From contig NZ_OY762267.1 of NCBI RefSeq assembly GCF_963665245.1, positions 3,010,001 to 3,074,000 on the forward strand: a stretch of DNA of 64,000 nt, read 5' to 3'. Origin of the DNA: an uncultured Paludibaculum sp. Lineage in GTDB: Bacteria; Acidobacteriota; Terriglobia; Bryobacterales; Bryobacteraceae. This document shows, in pieces, positions 16,406 to 24,954 of this stretch; position 1 is the stretch's first letter; every line of letters begins with the position of its first letter. The translations under genes were made by a program, and so were the position numbers. The notes beneath the pieces were generated by a model. It ran no database searches, was not told the origin of the DNA, and saw only the letters and a list, made by a program, of their open reading frames with translations.

Positions 16406-18889
16406 TCACTCATATCTCAGACAAACCATTGGATCAACTCGGGATGCCCTCCGTCCTGGGGCATAGCTTGCCACTATACCTACGGTGATAAGGACGACTA
16501 CGGTTACCGACAGCACAACTCCATCCGAAGCCCGAACTCGGAAAAGGAGCCCTTCGAGTACGCGTCCTAACGCCAACGTTCCCGCGAACCCGAGGGCAAT
16601 ACCGATCAACGTCATTCGCATGCCCACAATGACAAGGGAGCGGAATACATCGACGGAGTCAGCTCCCAGGGCCATCCTCACTCCGATCTCTCTAGTCCGC
16701 TGCTCAACGATCTGGGAGAGCACTCCGTAAACACCCATCGCGGAGAGCAGCAAGGCCAGCAGGGCAAAGCCGCTCAACAGCCCAGTGCGAAAGCGTGGCT
16801 GCAGGGTGGCGTCGTCCAATAGGGCGCTCAACGTTCGCACCCGCGTGACCGGCACGTTTCGGTCCAGCATCTTGATTTGAGCCCTGAGCGCAGAGGCCAA
16901 TTCGCCCCGGTTTCCGTGCCCTCGCACAACCAACTCCGCGTCGTGCCAGGGCGCCTGCGTATACGGCAGGTAGAATTCCGGCCGCGCCTGCGCTTCCAGG
17001 CGCGCTGATCGCACGTCACCGACAACCCCGACAATCTCGTGCCAAACGATACGGTCCGACTCGCGATTAAAACGAAAACGCCGGCCCAGAGGGCTCTCAC
17101 CCGGCCAGTATTGCCTTGCCATGGTCTCGTTCACCAACGCCACAGCCGGAGCATTCGCTCCATCGCTATGCGCAAACGGGCGGCCGGCACGCAATGGAAT
17201 CCCGAGGGTCTCGAAGTATCCGGGCGTGACAACTCGCGGGTCAGCAGCTTGCGCCGCAGGATTCGCCGGAGCAGGTCGCCCTTCGATGGCAAATACCTGA
17301 TTGCTCCAGCCGCTCCCTGGCCGTTCCTCCCACCCGCCGACTTCCAGAGGCACGAGACTCGTGCCACCAGCCGACTGGACGCCCGGCAGGGCAGCGACCT
17401 TCTCAAGCAACTGCGAGAAGAACTGCTGTGGAGTGTGATGGGCATCGTCGGAATAGGTGCTGCTCGACATATCCAGCGAGAACACCGACACGCCCTCAGA
17501 GCGAAAGCCTGGGTCCACATCCTGCAAACGCACCAAGCTTCGTAGTAACACCCCGGTTGCCGAAACGAGCATCACCGCCAATGCGATCTCACCGATGACG
17601 AGATACTCGCGGAAATGCTTGTGACGAACGCTCGCCCCTGCCGAGCGTCCCTCCGTAAGCGCCGCGTTCAGATCGATCCGGCTTGAATACAGCGCAGGTA
17701 CTGCACCGAAGAGAATTCCCGCCCCGACCGTCACAGCGGCAGCAAAGGTTAGAACGCCGATGTCCAGTGTCGCCTCGCTCAGACGTGGGATGGACTCACC
17801 GAGCAGGTGCTTCACGGCATCTACACTCCACGCCGAGAGCAGCACGTCGCAGACACCTCCCAGGAGAGCAATCAGGATGCTCTCGCTCAGAACCTGCCGC
17901 AACAAATCGCGCCGGCGCGCCCCCAGCGCAGCGCGAACAGTGAGTTCTTTCCGGCGCGCCGACGAGCGGGCGAGAAGAAGACCAGCCATATTCGCGCAAG
18001 CGATTAGCAATACAACCCCGACTGCTCCGAACAGGACGAGCAACGCCGTTTTCGAGGACCGTACAAGCTGATCGCGCAGTTGGACGACATTGACATCGGA
18101 GCCGACGCGGTCTTGCGGATAGCGCGTTGACAAGCGTTGAGCAATCTGACTCAATTCCGCCTGTGCCTGACCGATGCTCCGGCCTTTCGCCAACCGCCCA
18201 ATGACTTCGAGCCACGGTCCGCCTCTCTGCGGTGATCCAGGAGGGGGGACCGTCACACCCATCTGGCCAGCAGACAACCAGATCTCCGTCTTCTCCGGAA
18301 ACTGGAAGCCCTCCGGCATCACTCCAACAACCGCGACCGAACTCCGATGAAAGCTGTCTATTACCACGGACCGGCCCAACACGGCGAGGTCGCCGCCAAA
18401 CCGGTCTCGCCACAAACTGTAGCTGAGCAACGCCACCGGCGCCGAAGACGATGCATCCTCTTCCGGCCTGAAGGTGCGACCGAGCACCGGTTTGATGCCA
18501 ATGACGTCGAAGTATCCAGATGACGCATAGGCCGCGGCGATCCGCTCTGTCCCCTCAGTCCCTACTAGGTTTGCGAGCCGGGCTCCTGGCCACGCGGGCG
18601 AGTACCCAATCGCAGTGAACACGTGAGTTTCGGAACTCCAGTCGGCAAAATCGCCCGGCGTCACCAACTCCCGCTCAAAGCCGAGCCGTGGGTTGCGCTC
18701 CCACAGGGCGACGATGCGCTCCGGTTCCGGGTAAGGAAGTGGACGAAGCAGTACCGCTTGGACAATGCTGAAAAGCGCCGTATTCGCACCTATGCCAAAT
18801 GCAAGTGTGAGCAGTGCAATCGAGGTAAAACCAGGGCTCTTTCGCAACACTCTGCAGGCGAACAGCAGATCCCGCAAGACAGCGCTCAT
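16406..18889 (-). CDS. ADOP-type ABC transporter permease 2 (short N-terminus)
   Basis: An 827-residue permease starting MSAVLRDLLFACRVLRKSPGFTSIALLTLAFGIGANTALF (quoted residues split: MSAVLRDLLFACRVL is residues 1-15, first helix from about 20). MacB-like core domain with RPLPYPEPER, first FtsX block near residues 275-420 with RRKELTVRAALGARRRDLLRQ, then a second core and FtsX block with TREIGVRMALGA. The C-terminus RVDPMVCLRYE matches the family ending. It lacks the cytoplasmic helical N-terminal extension seen in ADOP 1 and 3. A putative adaptor gene lies upstream on the same strand. No ATPase is adjacent; substrate unknown. Confidence 0.87.
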   Translation of the reverse strand: MSAVLRDLLFACRVLRKSPGFTSIALLTLAFGIGANTALFSIVQAVLLRPLPYPEPERIVALWERNPRLGFERELVTPGDFADWSSETHVFTAIGYSPAWPGARLANLVGTEGTERIAAAYASSGYFDVIGIKPVLGRTFRPEEDASSSAPVALLSYSLWRDRFGGDLAVLGRSVVIDSFHRSSVAVVGVMPEGFQFPEKTEIWLSAGQMGVTVPPPGSPQRGGPWLEVIGRLAKGRSIGQAQAELSQIAQRLSTRYPQDRVGSDVNVVQLRDQLVRSSKTALLVLFGAVGVVLLIACANMAGLLLARSSARRKELTVRAALGARRRDLLRQVLSESILIALLGGVCDVLLSAWSVDAVKHLLGESIPRLSEATLDIGVLTFAAAVTVGAGILFGAVPALYSSRIDLNAALTEGRSAGASVRHKHFREYLVIGEIALAVMLVSATGVLLRSLVRLQDVDPGFRSEGVSVFSLDMSSSTYSDDAHHTPQQFFSQLLEKVAALPGVQSAGGTSLVPLEVGGWEERPGSGWSNQVFAIEGRPAPANPAAQAADPRVVTPGYFETLGIPLRAGRPFAHSDGANAPAVALVNETMARQYWPGESPLGRRFRFNRESDRIVWHEIVGVVGDVRSARLEAQARPEFYLPYTQAPWHDAELVVRGHGNRGELASALRAQIKMLDRNVPVTRVRTLSALLDDATLQPRFRTGLLSGFALLALLLSAMGVYGVLSQIVEQRTREIGVRMALGADSVDVFRSLVIVGMRMTLIGIALGFAGTLALGRVLEGLLFRVRASDGVVLSVTVVVLITVGIVASYAPGRRASRVDPMVCLRYE

Positions 18890-19280
18890 GGAGTTCAGCA
18901 AGAGCATGTCTGGTACCAATTTTCCGGCCGCGAGAATTCAACATACTAGCTGCGCTCCCGTCCGAGAACGAGTTACGCCCCCGTCCGGAAGCGTCCACTA
19001 GCTGTCCGTTTCCGGGACGTCCACTTCCACCGGCCTCACGCCGTTTTCCTTCAGGGGAGAGCCCTGAGCGGCAGGCGATTGTCGCTCGACTCACTTCCTG
19101 GTGACCTTGGGACTGCCCGCAACGGGCAGCATCTGCGGCTCTTCAGTTGTATGCGGGTTCCGCTCCCTGACCCCATGATCTCCGAGATACAATTCCTGAC
19201 CCGATAGATTCTTGCGTGGCACCTCGGATTTGATGAGCCGCCCCCTCGCCGACTGCCTGCTACCGGTCACCACGAGAAAC
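18890..19280. other. Intergenic region between mini-adaptor and ADOP 2
   Basis: About 390 nt. A 68-codon minus-strand frame (19091-19297) overlaps the adaptor's 3' end and has no family resemblance. I see no clear promoter, terminator or RNA. The spacing makes a single transcript for adaptor and permease uncertain. Confidence 0.4.
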
Positions 19281-19886
19281 CTACTGGAGCTGAACACGCG
19301 GAATGTCAGCCCATTTCGACATATCTGTCACGATCACCTTGTCGCCGGGTGCGAGGCCATGTAGTACCTGAATCAAGGGACCGGACATCGCGCCATATCG
19401 AACTGTAACGCGCCGGGCGTGTGACGTATCTTCCAGTACGAAGATGATGGCCGTGCTATTCGGTCGAGAGTCCGCGGGCCGACCGAAGAAAACGACATCC
19501 TTCATTTCGTCGGTCACGATGAGTCCTCCGACCTTACCGCCGGTCACCGCGCCTTGAGGCAGGGCTTCGGCAACCTCGACCTCACAGTTCCCAGCATCCG
19601 TACGGCCGACGACTTTGCCCGTGAGGGGTCTCGGGTTCTCTCCGATAACCAATCTGGCGCCGCGTCCCACTTCGCATTTCCCTTGGCCGTTGTCGAAGGT
19701 CAGAACTGCTCGTTGGGGTTGCAGTGATGTTAGGGTTCCGCTGGCGGATGCGAGGATGGGCATCGAACCACGCTGGACGGTATGTATCGAAACTTCGTCC
19801 ATTTTCACGACCGCATCGCGCGTCTGCGCTCTCAGATCGGTGACAGAGAGTAAAGTACAAGCGAAAATCAACAGGTTCTTGTTCAT
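19281..19886 (-). CDS. Periplasmic adaptor-like protein, reduced (HlyD/RND MFP type)
   Basis: A 201-residue exported protein. Signal peptide at residues 1-21 (ends LRAQ). VSIHTVQRGSMP and SGTLTSLQPQRAVLTF resemble the start of a membrane-fusion protein's barrel-sandwich domain. The C-terminus HGLAPGDKVIVTDMSKWADI is the standard membrane-proximal end. The alpha-helical hairpin that normally reaches the outer-membrane channel is missing, which makes the protein about half the usual adaptor length. It precedes ADOP 2 on the same strand, so it could serve that permease. Start set at MNKNLLIF; ten extra in-frame codons upstream are unlikely. Confidence 0.7.
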   Translation of the reverse strand: MNKNLLIFACTLLSVTDLRAQTRDAVVKMDEVSIHTVQRGSMPILASASGTLTSLQPQRAVLTFDNGQGKCEVGRGARLVIGENPRPLTGKVVGRTDAGNCEVEVAEALPQGAVTGGKVGGLIVTDEMKDVVFFGRPADSRPNSTAIIFVLEDTSHARRVTVRYGAMSGPLIQVLHGLAPGDKVIVTDMSKWADIPRVQLQ

Positions 19887-20151
19887 AGCGGCTACGTAGT
19901 GCAAAGCAGTGCCCACAGCAAACCAGAAGAAAACTAAGACGGCTGCAATGGGTTGTTATTCAGAAGCGGGACCGACCGTTCCGGTTCCGGACGGCCTCCG
20001 GCCCGCGGACTCGACAGGTCGGGACCGACCCGTAGGGTTGGTTTGGCCGCCTCGGCTGATTCGAAGGCTGAATTACCGGCCATATGGCGGCGAGGAAGGA
20101 GTTCGGGCTTCAACTCCCATCGAAGATCAAGCGGGAACGCCTTGAGAATCA

Positions 20152-20855
20152 TCACTTGGAGACCTGATCCGTCGGGAGTACATCAAGGATCGAACGCACA
20201 ATTGCTTCTGGCTTGAGATCGCCTTCAATAAGAACAACGTGGCCGTTGGTCTGCTGCTCCGGACTTAGGCCAAACGAATTCGTGCTCCCTGGCTTGCCGA
20301 AAAGACTCGCGAACCGGGTAAGCCCATGCGGCCCAAGAACGGTCGCGCCGAACACGCTGCCCTGCAAGCGCCTGGGGCCCACGTCCCGAAGTGCTTTTGG
20401 AAGCCGCCCTTTTCCGAGTCGGGAGTTTCCAGAGTCGGATCGTCCACGTCGTTCGCATCGAGCATGACGATACCTCCGACCTCGGTCGGATAGCTGCCGC
20501 TATATACCCGAATGTGCGAAGCCGCGTCACCTGCCCCGACTAGCACGACTGGAGACGGAATGCCCGCCGCCCGTAGCAATGCGTGAAGGTCTGAAGCAAC
20601 GGATTGAAAGGTCCGTGGCGATGGCCCCAGTTCGCTCCAGCCATAACCCGCGCAATCATACCAGCAAGCGCGAGTATACTTCGCGACCGCGCTTTGAACG
20701 GCGACCCAGCTGTACCCGGATTGGTGGCCGTAGGTATCAAAGACAACGGTCGGGCTCAGTTTGATTTCAACGCCGAGTTTTGCAGGAGGCTCGCGCCACC
20801 GCCTTTTGTTCCCCCTTGAGTGCGAAATATGGAGACGAGGGATCGGGCCCCACAA
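20152..20855 (-). pseudogene. Alpha/beta hydrolase, decayed
   Basis: Two minus-strand frames together resemble a secreted alpha/beta hydrolase. The first (to 20855) contains PTVVFDTYG, VAKYTRACWYDCAGYGWSE and the strand before the nucleophile elbow, but where the family has GHSxG the sequence reads GAGDA, so the catalytic serine is absent. The continuation (GPRRLQGSVFGATVLGPHGLTRF, split here as GPRRLQGSVFG and ATVLGPHGLTRF) is in another frame, and roughly 100 residues of the cap and acid-residue region are missing before the C-terminal helix. Serine loss, frameshift and deletion make this a pseudogene. Confidence 0.75.
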
Positions 20856-20897
20856 TGCGTATCCTTGCGCCTGCTCTGGTAGATCGTCTTTAGTAGA

Positions 20898-20925
20898 TTG
20901 CCTCTGGTAGACATTCTGCTATACT
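20898..20925 (+). promoter_or_regulatory. Putative promoter of the padR-ADOP 3 operon
   Basis: TTGCCT (20898-20903) and TATACT (20920-20925) are separated by 16 bp and lie 15 nt upstream of the padR ATG. Two GTAGA pentamers flank the -35. The same pentamer occurs in the palindrome upstream of ADOP 1, which suggests PadR autoregulation. Confidence 0.4.
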
Positions 20926-20939
20926 GAACCTCGATCGAT

Positions 20940-21275
20940 ATGCCGGAACGCATCGAACTCATGCAAGGGACGCTGGACCTGCTCGTCCTGCAAGTGCTGC
21001 AGTGGGGCGCGGAGCATGGCCATGGCATCGGGCAGGCGATTCGCCTGAAGACACAAGACGTGCTGCAGATCGAGCACGGTTCGCTGTATCCGGCGCTGCA
21101 CCGGTTGGAGCGGCGGGGTTGGGTTGTTTCAGAGTGGAAGATGTCGGAGGCTGGACGCCGCGCGCGTTACTACAAACTCACGCCCCTGGGCCGGCGGCAA
21201 ATGGCCGAGGAGCAGTCGAAATGGAAGCAACTGGTGCGCGCGGTGGCCCGCACCATGAAACCCGTGAAGGAGTGA
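20940..21275 (+). CDS. PadR-family transcriptional regulator
   Basis: A 111-residue winged-helix repressor. The PadR start MQGTLDLLVLQVLQ, the GHGIGQAIRL segment in place of the common HGY, and the recognition-helix/wing element EHGSLYPALHRLERRGWV are all present, followed by the AGRRARYYKLTPLGRRQM wing and a C-terminal dimer helix. PadR proteins of this class sit directly before ADOP permeases, and here the permease ATG follows 6 nt after the stop. It probably represses its own operon and may act on ADOP 1, whose own PadR is a relic. The ligand is unknown. No clear Shine-Dalgarno precedes the ATG. Confidence 0.93.
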   Translation: MPERIELMQGTLDLLVLQVLQWGAEHGHGIGQAIRLKTQDVLQIEHGSLYPALHRLERRGWVVSEWKMSEAGRRARYYKLTPLGRRQMAEEQSKWKQLVRAVARTMKPVKE

Positions 21276-21281
21276 ACCCAT

Positions 21282-23897
21282 ATGTGGCGGCGCTTGTTTC
21301 ACAGGCAGGCGGCGGACGCGGAGCTCGAAGAAGAGCTTGACGCTCACCGCGCAATTGAGGCCAAACAACTGATGGATGCGGGTGAGCCTCGCGAGCGGGC
21401 GGAGGCGCTGGCACGGCGGCAGCTCGGCAACCAGGCACTGATCATGGAGCTCACGCGCGAGAGCTGGGGTTGGGCCGGGCTGGCGCGCCTGTGGCAGGAC
21501 GCTGAATACACGGTCCGTGCGCTACGTCGCCAGCCGGTGTTCACGGCGGCCGCCGTGCTTTCGCTGGCATTGGGGATCGCGGCCAGTACCGCTGTGTTCA
21601 GCATTGCCGACACGATCTTCCTGCGGCCACTGCCATATGCCGATGCCGGCCGCCTGATGTGGACCGGCGTCAGCTTCCCCAGCATCCATGCCGAGTTTCT
21701 ACCGTCGCCGGATTTCGTCGCCTGGCGCCGCGACAACCGGGTTTTTGAACAGCTCGCGGCCAGCCAGGCGAATCAAGGGAACACTGTGTTGCTGCGAGGG
21801 CCGGACACGGCCGAGGTTCATTCCGTCCGCGTTTCGGCGAACTTCCTTGACACGCTAGGCGTGACACCCGCATTGGGACGTACGTTCACGACGCACGAGG
21901 AGCTCCCGAACGGCCCTAAGTCCGCGATCCTCACGCACCACTGCTGGAGCGACCATTTCCAGAGCCGGCGCGACGTGGTTGGCTCGCAGGTCGAACTCGA
22001 CTCGCAAGCCTATACGGTAGTGGGCGTGCTGCCGGCATCGTTCGTCTATCCGGCCGACACGAAGGTGGACCTGCTCACCACTCTGCCCATTGCGCCTTCC
22101 GCCAGCCACCGGGATCGGGGCATGGCTACATGGGCCGTGTTCGGCCGTCTGAAGACCGGAGTGACATGGGCGCAGGCGCGGGCTGACGTGGAGCGGCTCT
22201 TTGCCGCAAGCAAGGCGGATGACCCCAGGCTCTTCCGCACGGATAACCGCCCGTTGCTGGAGCCTCTGAGCGACCACCGCGCCGGGAACGCGCACACGGC
22301 ACTCTTTGTGCTGATGGGGGCGGCCGGCTTTCTGCTCGCGATCGCATGTGCAAATGTGGCGAATCTTCTGATGGCCCGCTGGTCCGCGCGCAGCCAGGAA
22401 CTGGCGATCCGCGCCGCGCTGGGCGCAGGGCGGGCTCGCCTCGCCCGGCAACTGTTTACCGAGGTTGCAGTGCTGATCGTGGCCGGCGCGGGGGGCGCCA
22501 TGATGCTGGTGACCGTGGCGCTGGGCGCGTTAGCCCGGTTCGGCTCGCGCGACTTGCCCCGGCTGGGCGAAATCGCGGTGGACTTCCGGGTCTTTGCCGT
22601 GGCACTGCTGGTGTCGCTGACGGCGGTTCTCCTTGTTGGGGCCTTCCCGGTGCTGCGCGCTGGGGCCGTCGACTTGCAGTCCGTTTTGCAGTGGAGCCCG
22701 CGTGCCGGCGTGTCCGGTGGACGGTTGGCTGCCCGACGCGCATTGGTTGCCGTGGAAGTGGCGCTGTCGGTGATCTTGCTTTCAGGCGCGGCGCTTCTTT
22801 TTCAAACGCTTTGGCATCTGCAGAACGATCGTCTCGGATTTCAGCCCGAGCATATGCTGAGCGTGTCGCTTCCGCTGTACGGTGCGAAGATGAGCAACTC
22901 GGCCAGGGACGCTCTCGCGGCCGAGATAGTGACGGAGTTGCGGCGGATGCCCGGCACGGAAGCCGCCGCAGTCACACAATGCACGCCACTGGCGGCCGGC
23001 GTTTCGATGATTACATTCTCGCGTTCCGACCGACCCCTGCCTGAGCCGTTTCATCGTGGCGACAATGTCGGCGTTTGCGGCGCCGGTCCGGATTACCTGA
23101 GAGCCGCGGGAACCCGCTTGGTGCAAGGCCGCTTCTTCACTGACAGCGATTTCCAGCGCCCGGGCACGCTCGCGGTGATCAATGAGAGTGCGGTCCGGGC
23201 CTACTTCCCCGGCGAGAGTGCCATCGGCAAGCAGATTCTGGGCGGCCGTGCGAACACATGGAAATCCGTTGTGGGCGTAGTCGCCGACACGAAGAATCAA
23301 GGACTGAACCGTCTGGCGGTGCCCCAGGCCTTCGTGAACGACACCAGTCCGGTGGGTGGCAGCGACCTCCTCTTCCTGGTTCGCACGCTAGCCAGTGCGG
23401 AAGTGGTGGGGCGGACCCTACGCGACGGCTTGCGGACAACGCATCCCGGCCTACTCCTGAAAACGGAGACGCTGGACCAGTTGATTGGCCAGTTGAGCGC
23501 CAGCCCGCGTTTCCATACCCTCCTGCTCTCGGCATTCGCGGCTCTCGCCTTCCTCATCGCCTTGATCGGGATCTACGGAGTATTGTCGTTCTCCGTCATG
23601 CAGCGGCGGCAGGAGATCGGCATCCGCATGGCCTTGGGGGCGACTCCGGGCATCGTTCTGCGGCAGGTGATTCGAGAAGGGGCGGTTTTCGTGTCGGCGG
23701 GCACGCTGGCCGGAATAGCTGGGTCACTCGTGTTGACGCGCACCCTGGCCACACTGCTGTACGGGGTGAGGCCAAATGATCCGGCGACCTATGCGGCGGT
23801 CATGATTGGTATGGCGATGACCGCAGCGGCCGCCAGTTTGCTGCCGGCGCGCAAGGCGGCGGCATTGGACCCGGCGGTCGCGGTGCGGCATGAGTAA
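21282..23897 (+). CDS. ADOP-type ABC transporter permease 3
   Basis: An 871-residue permease. The N-terminal helical extension (DAELEEELDAHRAIEAKQL, residues 12-30; ARRQLGN) precedes the first membrane helix near residue 87. Then come a core domain with RPLPYADAGRL, an FtsX block with RSQELAIRAALGAGRARLARQ, a second core and the closing FtsX block with RRQEIGIRMALGATPGIVLRQ. The C-terminus ALDPAVAVRHE matches the family. It is co-transcribed with padR. Like the other two it has no adjacent ATPase. The extension resembles that of ADOP 1 and is absent from ADOP 2. Confidence 0.9.
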   Translation: MWRRLFHRQAADAELEEELDAHRAIEAKQLMDAGEPRERAEALARRQLGNQALIMELTRESWGWAGLARLWQDAEYTVRALRRQPVFTAAAVLSLALGIAASTAVFSIADTIFLRPLPYADAGRLMWTGVSFPSIHAEFLPSPDFVAWRRDNRVFEQLAASQANQGNTVLLRGPDTAEVHSVRVSANFLDTLGVTPALGRTFTTHEELPNGPKSAILTHHCWSDHFQSRRDVVGSQVELDSQAYTVVGVLPASFVYPADTKVDLLTTLPIAPSASHRDRGMATWAVFGRLKTGVTWAQARADVERLFAASKADDPRLFRTDNRPLLEPLSDHRAGNAHTALFVLMGAAGFLLAIACANVANLLMARWSARSQELAIRAALGAGRARLARQLFTEVAVLIVAGAGGAMMLVTVALGALARFGSRDLPRLGEIAVDFRVFAVALLVSLTAVLLVGAFPVLRAGAVDLQSVLQWSPRAGVSGGRLAARRALVAVEVALSVILLSGAALLFQTLWHLQNDRLGFQPEHMLSVSLPLYGAKMSNSARDALAAEIVTELRRMPGTEAAAVTQCTPLAAGVSMITFSRSDRPLPEPFHRGDNVGVCGAGPDYLRAAGTRLVQGRFFTDSDFQRPGTLAVINESAVRAYFPGESAIGKQILGGRANTWKSVVGVVADTKNQGLNRLAVPQAFVNDTSPVGGSDLLFLVRTLASAEVVGRTLRDGLRTTHPGLLLKTETLDQLIGQLSASPRFHTLLLSAFAALAFLIALIGIYGVLSFSVMQRRQEIGIRMALGATPGIVLRQVIREGAVFVSAGTLAGIAGSLVLTRTLATLLYGVRPNDPATYAAVMIGMAMTAAAASLLPARKAAALDPAVAVRHE

Positions 23898-23947
23898 GAG
23901 AGTGGCAAGGAGATCCGATTCAATCCAGGCGCTCTTTCCGCGCGGCG

Positions 23948-24706
23948 TCAACCCAGCAACTCCCGGACATTGCGAGCCAGCCGCTTGCTCACCACAAATT
24001 CGATGCCGCTGCTGAGTGTCAACAGCCAGCGCTGGCTGCTGAGGGTGCTCATTTTCCTGACATGGTCGACATTGACCAGCGCATTGCGGTGGATACGACG
24101 GAAGTTCTCGTGCTTCAGCCGGTCCTGGATCACCCTTAGGCTCTGGGTGGCCAGGTACTTCCGTTTGGCCGTCACGATCCATACCAGGTCGCCGTCCGCC
24201 TGAAACGCGTACACTTCCGAGGTGTTCAGAAGGACATACTCCTCCCGGTCCCGGCCCACCACCTTGCGGGCTACGGGCGTCGGCTGCTCCGTGGGCGCCT
24301 CCTGAACCCGAACCAGCCTCTCGGCTACTTCGGCTGGATGCCCCCATATGCGGCGCGCCCGGTCCACCGCCTCGTGCAGGCGTTCCGGCCGCACTGGCTT
24401 CAACAGGTAATCGACGGCGCCCGCGTCCAGAGCCTGAATTGCATATTGCTCGAAGGCCGTGACCATGATCACGATCGGCAGGTGATCGCCCTGACGGATC
24501 CGCCGTGCCACCTCGATGCCGGAGAACTCCGGCAACTGCATATCAAGAAATACGATGTCCGGCTTGAGGTTCAGAATCCGCGCCAGCGCGGTCGATCCGC
24601 TGTCGGCCTCGCCGATGATCTGGAGGTCACCCGCCCCCTCCAGTTCTTCACGCAGCACTTTCCGCCCAATGGGCTCGTCATCCACAATCAGCGCTGTCAT
24701 TGGCAT
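23948..24706 (-). CDS. LytTR-type response regulator (LytR/AlgR family)
   Basis: A 252-residue two-component response regulator. The receiver domain has the acidic pocket VDDE (residues 8-11), the phospho-acceptor Asp55 in FLDMQLP, Thr83 and Lys103 in LLKPV. The C-terminal LytTR DNA-binding domain (about 148-252) shows EVYAFQADGDLVWIVTAKRKYL and FRRIHRNALVNVDHV. An alternative ATG two codons in is possible. No histidine kinase lies beside it: it is flanked by the convergent ADOP 3 and a TonB receptor on the same strand, 248 nt upstream. The target is unknown. Confidence 0.93.
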   Translation of the reverse strand: MPMTALIVDDEPIGRKVLREELEGAGDLQIIGEADSGSTALARILNLKPDIVFLDMQLPEFSGIEVARRIRQGDHLPIVIMVTAFEQYAIQALDAGAVDYLLKPVRPERLHEAVDRARRIWGHPAEVAERLVRVQEAPTEQPTPVARKVVGRDREEYVLLNTSEVYAFQADGDLVWIVTAKRKYLATQSLRVIQDRLKHENFRRIHRNALVNVDHVRKMSTLSSQRWLLTLSSGIEFVVSKRLARNVRELLG

Positions 24707-24954
24707 TGCAGTGGCATCCCCTTCCGGCCTGGAGGGCCATCCGTGCGGCGCTGGCCGCCTCCGATCCCGAGAGTGTCCCAGCCCTCCTGCCGGGACAGAT
24801 TTGACAGGGAAGCGCCGGGCGCTCCGCTGAAGACGCTCCCGGTGCCCGCTCCTTCCCAGTCGCGGTTCGCAGCGAGCGGAGACCCCTCCCTGACGGTTGG
24901 GGTTCGTAACGCGGCTCCATCCGCTTTGGTGGCCCGGAGGGCCATGCGGGACTC

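Noticed and set aside
19091..19297. A 68-residue minus-strand frame downstream of the mini-adaptor.
   Set aside because: It overlaps the end of the adaptor gene, lacks a ribosome-binding site and resembles no family.
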